Shown: in pieces, positions 29,958 to 40,653 of the stretch | How the letters are laid out: every line of letters begins with the position of its first letter | Numbering within the stretch: position 1 is the first letter of the stretch | NCBI GenBank assembly: GCA_023091735.1 | Contig: JALKBU010000172.1 | Span: forward strand, 1 to 64,000 | Direction: 5' to 3' | DNA: 64,000 bases | DNA from: Trichomonas tenax | Taxonomy: Eukaryota; Parabasalia; Trichomonadida; Trichomonadidae | Made by a program: the position numbers and the translations under genes | Notes under the pieces: model-generated | Told to the model about the DNA's origin: nothing | Databases searched by the model: none | Seen by the model: only the letters and a program-made list of their open reading frames with translations

Positions 29958-31161
29958 TTATTTATTTATGCCGTGTAAACATTTTTCATGGTCTCGTGTA
30001 AACAAATTTTTATTTGATAGAAATGATTTCGAATCAGTATACAACAATTAAAATAGGGACTAAAGTTGCGTATTTGGAACATAAGTCGAGGTATAGAGCC
30101 CGCAAAAACTAAAGTACACTAAACTTTGTAAACCAAAATACTTTATTATTTTTTCTTCATACTTTTACTACGCGTAAACTTCAGAAAAAGTTATTTTCGC
30201 ACATTTTACTTTTTGAGATGTTTATTTTGTCTTGCATAAATTTTTCGTTTTTTTGCTAAGATATCTTTAAATAAGGCCCTGTGTGTATTGTAATATTGGG
30301 TATTCTAGCTATTCTGACTTCCTTTTTTTTTGCTAAGATATCTTCGAAAATAAAATACTTGTTTAATTTCCTCGTTTTAGACTGGCGTCAAGTACTCATT
30401 GATATTACCATCGTAACTAACGTTCCAAAAGTACGTCATGAAATTTGATTTTTTGAACACCAAAGTTACTGATATCTAGACCATGGCTTGAAAGCAGTAT
30501 GAACGACAACATACAGTAATGACACCGTTATAGTACAGAGAAAATCTGGTATTCAGTTTTTGAGAGCTCAATACGAATATTCCATTTAAACAAAATTTCT
30601 CATAAAAAAGAATATAGAGTGTGTTTCATTCTACTGCAGCTGATGCTTCTCTTTTAAGCAAATCATTGTTTTCAAATTTTGAAAAGGCTCAGAAATGTAA
30701 TATGCGGTATTTGGAATATAGATATAATATGCAACAATATATTTTTGAACCTAAAACAGTCACTTTTTTGCTTTTTTTTCTTTCTTTTGAATTTTCCAGC
30801 CCTTCTAATGATTGTACATCACATATAGAAATATTACATGTTACTACATGTCCTAGGGAATCCGTCACCAGAATACTTAGTTAAAATAAGCACAATCGAT
30901 TTTAATTCTATTTCTCTCGCGTATTACATACTTTTTACTAGTTCACTATCATTTAATACATGAATAGAGTATATATCTGTAATAAAAATATTCTTCTAAC
31001 TTTAAACATCATATGTGTCTAAAATTCAATTTTACACGTCATATTGTCAAAAATTCCAAATTTCCAATATTTTAATATAAAATTGATTCAATTATGGTAA
31101 GCATTATGATGTTATCACTAATACTGTTTTAAAAATATAATTACTACTCATTAGTTACAAA
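29958..31161. other. Gene-poor AT-rich spacer
   Basis: No supported gene. A 20-base direct repeat, TTTTTTTGCTAAGATATCTT, occurs at about 30248-30267 and again at about 30325-30344. TTTACACGTCAT at 31031-31042 is a variant of the repeated spacer motif. Frames of 60-90 codons lack ATG starts and resemble random translation. Confidence 0.5.
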
Positions 31162-31252
31162 TCTTTGCTATCTAGTAACCTTCTCGATGAAAGGGTCACC
31201 AGCTACTCGATTTGATGATAGAAACACCGAGAAGAGGACTAGATAACAAAAA
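31162..31252. repeat. Imperfect 28-bp inverted repeat (hairpin 1)
   Basis: The arm at 31162-31189 pairs with 31225-31252 with about six mismatches around a 35-base loop. Its core begins GCTATCTAGT and ends ACTAGATAAC, the same GCTATCT ... AGATARC frame as two hairpins inside the neighbouring element, so the three are probably related. Confidence 0.6.
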
Positions 31253-31280
31253 TTTTGTTGAGATTTCGAAATTCCGGTTG

Positions 31281-31577
31281 GTGTGAATGCTATCTCGATG
31301 GCACTGTGATGAAACAATCAGCAGATGCATGGAGATAACAATAACATACGGGAGAGTAGCATTTTGAATCGATAATTTACTCGATTCCCAAAGTCTCTGT
31401 TTCAGGCTTCATTCTCAGTGTTTTTGCCACAGCACAATCGTCTTAGTGCATTAGCACTGAGGATGAAGCATGAGACAGAGACTTTGGAGGTGTTTTTTGT
31501 TCATCACCTTGTGTGAGGGCTATCTCGATGACACTGTAATGAAACGATCCACAGACCCATAGAGATAGCATTCACAC
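31281..31577. mobile_element. MITE-like 297-bp nested palindromic element
   Basis: The ends are a perfect 16-bp inverted repeat, GTGTGAATGCTATCTC (31281-31296) and GAGATAGCATTCACAC (31562-31577), with weaker pairing for about 12 bases more. Inside, two related 51-bp hairpins (31289-31339 and 31519-31569, about 80 % identical) flank a central 33-bp near-perfect palindrome. No coding frame is present. No target-site duplication can be seen at the ends. This is the structure of a non-autonomous DNA transposon or of a hairpin RNA source. Confidence 0.6.
31388..31487. repeat. Central 33-bp hairpin stem with 34-base loop
   Basis: The left arm 31388-31420 (begins CCAAAGTCTCTGT, ends CTCAGTG) pairs with the right arm 31455-31487 at 30 of 33 positions. 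The three mismatches are single transitions or transversions scattered in the arm. This stem is far longer than chance allows in this spacer. Confidence 0.85.
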
Positions 31578-32872
31578 AGAAAGTTTGTAAACACAAAGGA
31601 AATAAATTACCTCATTTTTATTTCTTTGTTTATGATACATTATAACGTTAGAGTAGTCATAGAACACTATAGCCAAGTGAAGTATGTGACGTATAAAGCT
31701 CTCAGCCGCAATAATTTATGTTTTCTTGCACAAAGTCAATGTGCCGCACGCTTAACTTCATGCATGATAAACACAGCAATAACGAATGAAACATATATGA
31801 CAACCATATTAACTTATACATAACACACATATAAACATATATACATGCAACATATATCTTCTATCCTATGTTTTGGTGAGAAATAGCTGAATCATTTATT
31901 CCTTGCGCCGATTATTTTTTGTATACATAAACATCACACAACTAGCTCAATATTGATAATCACTGTTTGACACACACATGATTGCTATGCATGCAAGTTG
32001 CACTACATTTTTATAACAATTAAACTCAAAATAAACGTGTTTTGTATGATCAATATATGAATCAAATTTAAAATATCTGTAAAAACCACAATCAACACCA
32101 TAATACAGTTTACACAGACATGTGCAATATAAATCCATTGTGATAAGGCATAATCGACAATATAATTTCAACATATGCACAAATGTATGCTGCAACAACA
32201 ACCAAAACGATATTTTTGAGATCGCATTTAATGCATTTCAAAAATATCAGAAAATTGCATTCAGAGCATTGTAGTGATCATGCAGGACCTATGCAGTGCT
32301 TGATTCATCACATCGCTGTCTCCATAATTGATTTTATAAGTGGTTTAATGTGATTTTTTTGAAATGATAAATCCGACATGTAATATATTTACATTGTCAT
32401 TTGAAGCATACGGTTTTGACACATGCCAGACCAAGCTCTTGTCAAAACTTGTCACTTTTTGTGCCACTGTGGCATGTATAATATAACATATGAAAATCAA
32501 AAATAATCCAATTGTTATTGAAAAGGTTATTTTAAACATCAAATTTTATCATAACGTATTTCAATTGAAATCGATTAGATTTTTTTCTGTTGTAATATTA
32601 TCTATTTCCCGTTACTGGCAATATTATTTTTCAATAGTTTACGTTTTTGAATCATATTGGTATAAAAATAAGTGCTAAATGATATTATCAATAAAACACT
32701 TTCGAGAGGATTTTATATTACTCTTAATTGATGATAAAAATGAATGGCTATGGATTCTATATATGATGTAATTTTTGAGAACTTTATTTAATTGAATTTT
32801 TCAGGAATAATATTATCTATTGCCAGATGCTTTGGAGAATAAAATTGTTTTTGAAAAGAATTTATTCACAAA
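31578..32872. other. AT-rich spacer before the cyclase gene
   Basis: No supported gene. Several 60-85 codon frames lack resemblance to proteins. TTTACATTGTCAT near 32387 is a loose variant of the spacer motif, and GTCACTTTTTG lies near 32449. Confidence 0.5.
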
Positions 32873-35800
32873 ATGATTCCTAATAGCCAAGTACCTCCTT
32901 TGCACACAACTTCAATGTCATTGGAGAGTACAGTTCAAACTTTCAGCTTCAAAGACAGAAGCAGTCACTTGGATGAATATTTTCCTCTCTGGACGGAGCT
33001 ATTTAAGGAAGTTCATCTACCAATATTCGTTATATACCCATTTTTAATGGTGTTCTTCATTCAGGTGCTGCTTCTATCTATATGGCCATGGGCTGATTAC
33101 TGGTTACAGGAAGATAATTTTAAAATAATGAGATGGATTCGCACAGTACTGTTTTTCTTGCCTGTGTCCCATTCTCCAGATACATATTTATATTCTTGTT
33201 TAACTATTTTCGGTTTTAATCTTTTATCAGTCGTTCTCATTAAAATTCAAACCGCATATTACAAAATTCATCATAAATTCATAGATTTTCTGTACTTTCC
33301 GATAAGGACATATTTTGAAACATTGATGGTTTCAATGATTGTCCCAAATTTAGTTTATATCGGCGAATTACTTCAGCTTATATCGAATGGAAACAGACAA
33401 GCATCAGTAATCGCGTGCTTTGTCATTAGTATACTTAATGAACTATACATTACATATTCATTTTGTATAATTCAATATTTTGGATCAGTAACGATTTACG
33501 TCAATATATCTCCACTGAATAATTTTGATCCTACATTCATCATTTATATCACTATTGTAGTTCATTCATGTACATTATTATACTTCTTATTCAGTTTCTT
33601 CGAGAATTGGTCATATCTTGTTGTAGTAGTGCTCCACTTCCTCTCCTTTATCTATGTTTTGTACTTCTTGGTCAAAAGCATCACATTTAATAATATTTTT
33701 GTAGATTCGTCAGGCGTAGCACTTTTCTTTGGCTGTTTGGTCGGAGATATTTTCGGAATCATATGCTACTTCAAGAAAGACATACATTATTTGTGCGTTT
33801 TATTAATTCCGTTATTTGTATTTGGTGGAATGCTAATGATAGTACCTATATATTTCGTTCTAGTGATAAGAGGTATCACGAACAAAATGAATGAAGTTAA
33901 GCCAACGCAAGAAGAAGCAAATCAATATTTTGATGACCTCGGATTAGGTTTTAATGAAGAAAAAGTTTTGTTGTATTTGAGGATTTCGTTCTGCCATTAC
34001 TGCAAATGTTTCTATAACTTTCAACTCATTAATTACATCTCTGAAAAATATGAATCCGAAAAAGCACTCGGAATGTCTTTATTCTTCGCAAACTTCTTCC
34101 CAAAGGAATACAGAATACAGAACAGATTGCAAAAGAAACTAATGAAGCTACACAATCTTAACTTCGTTACTAGATACATGCTTTACCAAATAGAGTCGAT
34201 AAAAACAGTCCGACAATTAGCTGATAACGGACAAGCTCGACTTAAACTTATCGAACTTAGAAACATATCCAGACAGATAGAGCACTTGACATTAAGTGGC
34301 TTAGATGGAATAGAAAACTACAAAATGTATTATGAAAGTCTTGCAATAAGATTTGAACAGACAAGAGCTCTTTGGAAAGAAGCTTTAGTCAGTAACCCAA
34401 ACAATCCAAAGTTCTGCGAAGAATACTGCAGATATTTAATTGAAGCAGAATGCGATTTCCCCAAAGCTCTTAAAATCAAAAACAGACAGATGAATCTCGA
34501 GCTTGGTCATGTATATTCTGTTGATAATTGCTTTAGATCAATGATTCTTGCATTTCCGAGATACCTCATTGACAAAATCGTCGATTTCAACGGAAAGGTT
34601 ATTAAGTATGATGAACAAGAGTCAGGAAGGTCACAATCAGGAAACGAATCAAAGAAGAAGACAGTCATGAATGAATCAAGCAATAGTAATTTTGGATCTT
34701 CTGAATCAGTACTCGATAATGAGCTCGAAGAATGCATTGGTGGAGCGCAAATTAAATTATCGCGTGCGAGATTGGCATTGCATCGATTATTGCAAAACAA
34801 ATTGCCAAAATCAGTTCGACTGATTAAGTCCATGACTATTCTACTTGTAATATATCTTCTTATAGTATTCCTATTAGGATTTAGTTACTCAGTCTTGAAA
34901 ATTAATTCTCACATTAGCTCAATGAATCAACTTGATTTTATTTCAAGAGCGAGATTCTATTCTGCAATATCAAATATCGCAATCATGGGACAATATTTCA
35001 AAGATAATAACGCATTTGATAAATATTTAACGAAATTAAAGTCCATAATTGATGAGGAAAAAGAATTTACTCCCAAAGTTGACTTCTTCAATTTTACTTT
35101 ACCTTCCATTGTTAACTTTACAAGCATTGCATCGGAAATGTTCATTAAACTGATCAGATCATTCTCTCAACAGTCATTAAAGGGCGAAGACGTTTATAAA
35201 TATTTAGATTCTCTCATCAATTCGCAATTCATGTCCTACAATTATTTCATCAATGGATACAGCTTGGATTACACTGTTGTACCTTCATCATTAGGTTCTC
35301 TTTATGCGGAAATGATCACAGCTCAACGTTCAATCAGTGGATTTCCAACTGCAAAATATATTAATTACGATATTGATGCAGCTGTTTTGATGAATAACTT
35401 TGAATTCATTTTTCAGGGCTCAATGTATCTTTTTGGTAATATTTCATTAGCACATCAACAGAGAGCCGAATCCTTAAGGAAGACTTTCACTATATTGGTC
35501 ATTTGCATTCCAGTAATTACATTTATCATTTTAGATATTCCGCCATTCGTTTTGCACCTATTTACATTATTGTCAATGAAACAATTACATGAAGTGCTGA
35601 TGACAATTGATCCTAAATCTAAAGAAGAAGCAAAGGAACCAATAATGATCAATTATAAAGAGGACAATCTGCAGTTTGCTGACAACACCAATAAAAGCGG
35701 TCAAAGAGTTATTTTGATGCTGATAAACTTGTTCTGGTCAATATTCTTCTTTTGTCTTATTCTTGGAAACTGTTTAATTGTTATCAATACAATCCAGAAT

Positions 35801-37582
35801 TTAGTAAATCTTAATGATTGGAATCAATTTGCTTGCAGAAGATTATCATTGTCTGCAGAATCATTAAATATGCTCTTGATTTGCATCATTATGGTCGATT
35901 TACCTCAAACATATCCAGAACAGTATCATGCATATTTCCAATACATAGCTACAAATATTCTCGATGAATTCGTCGAAGCAGACCAAGATTTGATTGCAGG
36001 AACAAATAATTCTGAGCCATGTCAAGGATATGATACAATATTGGACGAATATAATGTTTATGATGCAAAGCTGGTAGGAAATACAAGTATTCCACATGAA
36101 TATTATAGAAATGCAAGCATTCATCAGCAAGTTGATATTTATAGAAACTATGCCAAACAAATTTTATTTGATATGGCAACAAGCCGTAATTTTTCAACAA
36201 CTGATGTTGCAAATGCTATTTTCATTTCTAATTATATTCTTTTCGATAGATTGCAATTTGTTGCAGATAGAATTTTACACCTTTGCTCGGATACATTCTA
36301 TGATATGAATATCAAATTCACTATTCTTGGGTGTTTGATGATTGTTGGACTGATTGGTTTCTTGGTAACTCAATATAATTATTATAATAACAGAGTTGCC
36401 ACATATAGAGGAGGATTAACAGTCATCAAGAGAATCAATCCATATACTCTTTTGAATAACAAAATGTTCAGCAAATTGTTTTTGAAAGATGACATTGAAG
36501 AAAAAGGCGAAAATATTTCTATCGAAGCAACAATTGTCAAAAACACAAGTGGAGCCATCTTTTGTACAAATGTTTATGGAATCGTTGAAACTGCAAACAA
36601 TGCATCAAGTGCTTTACTCGGATATACACCAGAACAAATTCTTGGACAAAACATTTCTTCATTCTTTGCGCCAGAACACATTGATAATCTTAACATTAAG
36701 ATTGATCAAATAAGAAACAGACAAGCATCGCAGTTCTATGAAGATGATTATTTTGTTATCACAGATGCTTCTAAAACAGTTCCTGTTCATTGCATGATTA
36801 TTGGAATGAAGTCTGGCCTTGATACCATTAATTCATTCGTTTTTATTGTCAGAAATGATTCAAGAATTGTTGAACAAAAGCGTCAAGCAGAAGAAGAGAA
36901 AGCAAAGAGTGAAAAGCTTCTTTTCCAGATCCTTCCAAGAGACATTGTCTATCAGATCAACAGAGGCGAGAAAGATATCAGTTTCCAAGTTCAACACGCA
37001 TCAGTTATTTTCATTGATATTAATAAGTTCAGCGAATACGCTTCAAATTTGACACCGAGGGATATTATGTCAAATCTTACATATTATTTCTCTGAACTCG
37101 ACAGAACTGTACTCAAATACAACATGCTCACGAAAATTAAGCTGATTGGTGATATTTTCATGGGAGCATGTGGAATATTTAACCAAGAAGAGCCACCAGA
37201 GAATCATGCAGATCAAACCGTCTTATTTGCGTTAGATGTTTTATCACAGATGGATGAGATCAATAGAAAGCTTGATTCTTCTCTTGGCATCAGAATAGGC
37301 ATCAATTCAGGTGGTCCATTAATTGCAGGTGTTCTTGGAAGAGATAAACCTTTATTCGACATCATCGGTGACCCAATCAATGTTGCTGCAAGATTACAAT
37401 CAACTTCAGGTGTAAACAAGATCCACATCAGCAGTGGAACATACGAACTCATCAAGAACCTTCCTTATGATATTACAGAGCGTGGAGATACTCACTTAAA
37501 AGGAAAAGGAACACAAAAGACTTATTATGTATCTGCACCACAAATTCTGTTCAGTGCAACATCAAGTGTTGTGACGAAATAG
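32873..37582 (+). CDS. Transmembrane PAS-adenylyl cyclase
   Basis: The product has 1569 residues. A bundle of membrane helices (about residues 53-340) is followed by a cytosolic helical region (about 350-650). A second membrane set begins near residues 654, 870, 945 and 1148 and encloses loops with many N-glycosylation sites. Then come a PAS domain (about 1217-1330; ANNASSALLGYTPEQILGQN), a short coiled coil and a class III cyclase domain (about 1370-1560). Catalytic residues are complete: metal-binding D1382 (FIDINKF) and D1427 (IGDIFMG), adenine-selecting K1423 and D1496, and transition-state N1503 and R1507 (NVAAR). It is thus predicted to make cAMP as a homodimer under control of membrane and PAS inputs. 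Large cyclase families with this plan are known in trichomonads. TCACA lies three bases before the ATG as a possible initiator. Confidence 0.92.
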   Translation: MIPNSQVPPLHTTSMSLESTVQTFSFKDRSSHLDEYFPLWTELFKEVHLPIFVIYPFLMVFFIQVLLLSIWPWADYWLQEDNFKIMRWIRTVLFFLPVSHSPDTYLYSCLTIFGFNLLSVVLIKIQTAYYKIHHKFIDFLYFPIRTYFETLMVSMIVPNLVYIGELLQLISNGNRQASVIACFVISILNELYITYSFCIIQYFGSVTIYVNISPLNNFDPTFIIYITIVVHSCTLLYFLFSFFENWSYLVVVVLHFLSFIYVLYFLVKSITFNNIFVDSSGVALFFGCLVGDIFGIICYFKKDIHYLCVLLIPLFVFGGMLMIVPIYFVLVIRGITNKMNEVKPTQEEANQYFDDLGLGFNEEKVLLYLRISFCHYCKCFYNFQLINYISEKYESEKALGMSLFFANFFPKEYRIQNRLQKKLMKLHNLNFVTRYMLYQIESIKTVRQLADNGQARLKLIELRNISRQIEHLTLSGLDGIENYKMYYESLAIRFEQTRALWKEALVSNPNNPKFCEEYCRYLIEAECDFPKALKIKNRQMNLELGHVYSVDNCFRSMILAFPRYLIDKIVDFNGKVIKYDEQESGRSQSGNESKKKTVMNESSNSNFGSSESVLDNELEECIGGAQIKLSRARLALHRLLQNKLPKSVRLIKSMTILLVIYLLIVFLLGFSYSVLKINSHISSMNQLDFISRARFYSAISNIAIMGQYFKDNNAFDKYLTKLKSIIDEEKEFTPKVDFFNFTLPSIVNFTSIASEMFIKLIRSFSQQSLKGEDVYKYLDSLINSQFMSYNYFINGYSLDYTVVPSSLGSLYAEMITAQRSISGFPTAKYINYDIDAAVLMNNFEFIFQGSMYLFGNISLAHQQRAESLRKTFTILVICIPVITFIILDIPPFVLHLFTLLSMKQLHEVLMTIDPKSKEEAKEPIMINYKEDNLQFADNTNKSGQRVILMLINLFWSIFFFCLILGNCLIVINTIQNLVNLNDWNQFACRRLSLSAESLNMLLICIIMVDLPQTYPEQYHAYFQYIATNILDEFVEADQDLIAGTNNSEPCQGYDTILDEYNVYDAKLVGNTSIPHEYYRNASIHQQVDIYRNYAKQILFDMATSRNFSTTDVANAIFISNYILFDRLQFVADRILHLCSDTFYDMNIKFTILGCLMIVGLIGFLVTQYNYYNNRVATYRGGLTVIKRINPYTLLNNKMFSKLFLKDDIEEKGENISIEATIVKNTSGAIFCTNVYGIVETANNASSALLGYTPEQILGQNISSFFAPEHIDNLNIKIDQIRNRQASQFYEDDYFVITDASKTVPVHCMIIGMKSGLDTINSFVFIVRNDSRIVEQKRQAEEEKAKSEKLLFQILPRDIVYQINRGEKDISFQVQHASVIFIDINKFSEYASNLTPRDIMSNLTYYFSELDRTVLKYNMLTKIKLIGDIFMGACGIFNQEEPPENHADQTVLFALDVLSQMDEINRKLDSSLGIRIGINSGGPLIAGVLGRDKPLFDIIGDPINVAARLQSTSGVNKIHISSGTYELIKNLPYDITERGDTHLKGKGTQKTYYVSAPQILFSATSSVVTK

Positions 37583-37691
37583 TTTTTATATATATATATT
37601 GCTATATTATTGTTTATTAAAAATGTTTTGAAAAATTATATATTTTTTATAATAGAAAAATGAACTAAAATAGACACAACAGTTGTAATAA

Positions 37692-38320
37692 TCACCATCC
37701 GTACATCAATGACGTAACCTTTTCATCAGTCAATCTCACACCAAGTTCGGAATCACTAAATGTTTGGCAAGACAAATAAAACGCCAACACAATTCCGCAC
37801 GTAAGTATGACAATAATTCCGATGAATACACCAGCAATGGTATAAATGCGGTGATTAATTTTAAGTTGAAATGCGTCTTTGCAAGAATTCCTGTTATGCT
37901 TTTGTCCCGAACTTTCCTTGCAGTATAGTTCAGATTCATTATCTCCGCACCCATTCGTTTTGAATAAAAATTCGCAAGGGAAAAGTTGTTTGTCTTTATT
38001 GAAAATAGGATTAAACAAATTCTGCACTTGAGCTCTAAAGTAGAATTGAAGAATAATTGTGGCAATTAAGAAAATATTGAAAATTAAATATAAATAAGAT
38101 GTGAGCATCTTACATTGAAAACTGGTGCAATAGTACATACGATAAAAAATAAAATCGAAATTCCGAGTCCGATGCAACAATAAGTGAATAAATGCGATTT
38201 TGTTTTCCGAATGTTAACATTTGAAAGGAAATAGAGAAGATACGATAGAAGGCTGACGACAGCGCCCATCGAAATGAATGTTATTAAAGCAAATGATGCG
38301 CCGCTGCACCATTTTTTCAT
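37692..38320 (-). pseudogene. Tetraspanin-like protein with one frameshift
   Basis: The first frame (38320 leftward) encodes MKKWCSGASF and two membrane helices (ALITFISMGAVVSLLSYLLY and GISILFFIVCTIAPVF). The second frame, entered near 38111-38120, encodes helix three (SYLYLIFNIFLIATIILQFY), a loop of about 70 residues with several cysteines including NGCGD, and helix four (IYTIAGVFIGIIVILTCGIV) with a short tail. Four helices with a large cysteine-rich second loop is the tetraspanin plan; such proteins occur at the trichomonad surface and in exosomes. One single-base change would join the two frames, and no splice-like signals are present. It may be a recent pseudogene or a sequencing indel. 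Confidence 0.65.
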
Positions 38321-38385
38321 CGATATTTATTTTTTTTGACGATATCGTTGATATTTGACATTAAGGATGCTAAAATGGTCAATTT

Positions 38386-40151
38386 TTGCGTAAAAAACGC
38401 ACTTTTCCGGCTCAAGGATGTATGGATTTTCAAACCAATATTAATATCATTTATCCTAACGCATTTAGTGGCTGCACAATGCTCACTCACGTAGAAATAC
38501 CAGAAACAGTACAAGCAATTCATAGTGCTGCTTTTAGTGGATGTTCAGCATTAACAAATATTTCAATCAAAATCAAAACATATTCATCTTCTGTATTTTC
38601 TGGATGTGTAAGTCTCAAAGATTTCATTATCCATGATGATGTTACTTCAATTGGAAGTTCATTTTTCAAGGATCTAGCATTAAAAATATAGTGTTTCCAA
38701 GTTCACTACAAATGGTACCATCATCGATATTTTCGGGATGTTTTGATCTTGAAACATTTGTCATTCCTGAAGGTACAACACCAATTGGATCTTATGCATT
38801 TAATTCATGCCCAAAGTTATTCAATATAACTTTCCCTTCTACAATAACAAATATATATGGATATGCTTTTCAAACATGTACATGTTTGAAAAAAATTATT
38901 TTCTATGATGCACTACAAAGCATTGGAGAATATGCATTTTCTGGTTGTTCAAGTCTGAAATTTATTAATTTGTCCAGAGATGTAACTACTATAAGTTATT
39001 ATTCATTCAGCAGTTGCTCATCAATAATTGAAATACAACTTCCAATGAGAATACAAAGCATAGGGAGCGATGGATTTAATAGCTGTCGTAATTTGAGAAA
39101 GATTAATTTTCCTGAGTCTTTGACATCAATAGGATCTTATGCATTTTCTAGTTGTATCAACTTAAAATATGTTGAAATTAAATCACCAAGCATTGCACTA
39201 GGGTTATATATATTCAGTAGTAATTATAAGTTGAAAGAGTTGTATATAACATGCAGCTTAGAAAGAATTCCATTAGATGCATTCTCAGGTTGTAATTACA
39301 CTATTAGATTTACAATTGGAACTAGTGTTAGAAGCAGTGATTCGTATGCATTTTCTGGTTGTGAAATGTTAGAATATCTTCTTCAAACAATTGAGGAATA
39401 TACTTTCATGCAATCAGGTGTAATTGACATAGTATTACCACAATCGCTTACAAATGTATTACGATGTGCTTTTGAGTCCTGCAGCAGATTAGTTAGTGTA
39501 AAATATACTATCATATGCATTGTTTAGGAGCTCTTCTTTATCATTTATTGACTTAAATTACAGGATAACATCAATTAGTGAAGAGTGTTTTTCTAGATGC
39601 CCAAATTTAGTGAGAATCAAATTACCAACTTTTTGTGAAACGTTAGTTTTACGATGTTTTCAATATTGCTCAAAAATATCTTACGTAGAAATGCCAACAA
39701 GTATGAGAAAAAAAGAAAACTACACATTCTATGAATGTAGCTCACTGAAAGAAATTACATTCACCAATCATATTTATTATGTTGGACTGTGTTCCTTTTA
39801 TGGATGCTCCAGTCTTTCAAAAGTCACAATATCTTGTGCAGCAATATTTTATGAATATGCATTTCAAGGATGCGACTCTTTGCGCTCATTGGTATTTCCA
39901 GGAGGAAATACTTTATTCAATCACTCCATTTCATATTTACAAAATCTCTACATTGTGGCGGAACATCTGAACTATATTATGGCTATAATTCATATGATGT
40001 TTATTACAATGATTCGCGAATGAAATTCTTTTTAGAAACGATTCTAAAATGCTTCGATTCCTTGATTTATACAAGATTACCAATGAATATCAATTCCATA
40101 TCAATTTCAATGATAGGACATTTGCAAAAAGACCGGTTAGAAAATTCTTAA
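38386..40151 (+). pseudogene. BspA-like leucine-rich-repeat surface protein, degenerate
   Basis: Throughout, 23-residue repeats of the BspA (LRR_5) type recur, for example LTHVEIPETVQAIHSAAFSG, SIGEYAFSGCSSLKFINLS and SLTSIGSYAFSSCINLKYVE. They are spread over three frames: 38386-38691, then 38691-39527 with the shift at a T-run near 38660, then about 39520-40023. A further frame near 39950 picks up a typical closing segment (LHCGGTSELYYGYN). No proper ATG leads into the first repeats. BspA-like proteins form the largest surface family in Trichomonas and are linked to adhesion. Multiple shifts and a missing start mark this copy as decayed. Confidence 0.85.
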
Positions 40152-40653
40152 GTCCAAGTTTATGTAGCGAACAAAATTGGTTTAATGACTTTATTCCGCG
40201 TTGAAAAGAACCGCTAAAATGTCTTGAGGGATACTTCTCTTATAATTTATTTTGGGTCATTAGTAGCACCGATGCATACCAAGTTGGAGCCAAATATAAT
40301 CATTTCTGAGTGGCCACTTTATCATGCTTCTTAATTGCTCACTGAGGAAAATTGCTGTCATTACATGTAAGCCAAAAGACAGAAATTTTTGATAGATGTC
40401 ACTTTTCGAAAACAAAAAATTTTGGAACCATAAATTCTAAACTCAACAAAATTTAGAAATCCCATAAGATGTATATTTCAAAAATGCAAGAATTAGCTCC
40501 GATTTGTAAATCAATTGATTTGTCACTTTTCAAAAATATCAAATTTCTTCAAAAACAAGTGAAATGGAATGCCTATATATTGTAAACTCTAAATTTTAAG
40601 TTTTAAAGTCTGATTTTGAGTAACATGTTCAAATGACACTTTTTATTACTAAA
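40152..40653. other. AT-rich spacer upstream of kelch gene
   Basis: Repeated GTCACTTTTC-like strings occur (near 40398 and 40519), and TGACACTTTTT sits at 40634-40644, ten bases before the chosen ATG. No gene is seen. Confidence 0.5.

Noticed and set aside
30621..30884. An 87-codon frame in the large spacer, and the similar one at 46530-46805.
   Set aside because: Composition is random-like, there is no family resemblance and no codon bias; the first lacks an ATG start.
31289..31339. A C/D-box snoRNA suggested by GTGATGA within a short terminal stem.
   Set aside because: No CTGA box lies near the 3' stem, and the similar copy at 31519-31569 has lost the GTGATGA string. The stems fit a repeat element better.
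38084..38180. An intron joining the two tetraspanin frames.
   Set aside because: The frames overlap and need only a one-base change. No GTATGT donor or ACTAACACACAG-type acceptor of parabasalid introns is present.
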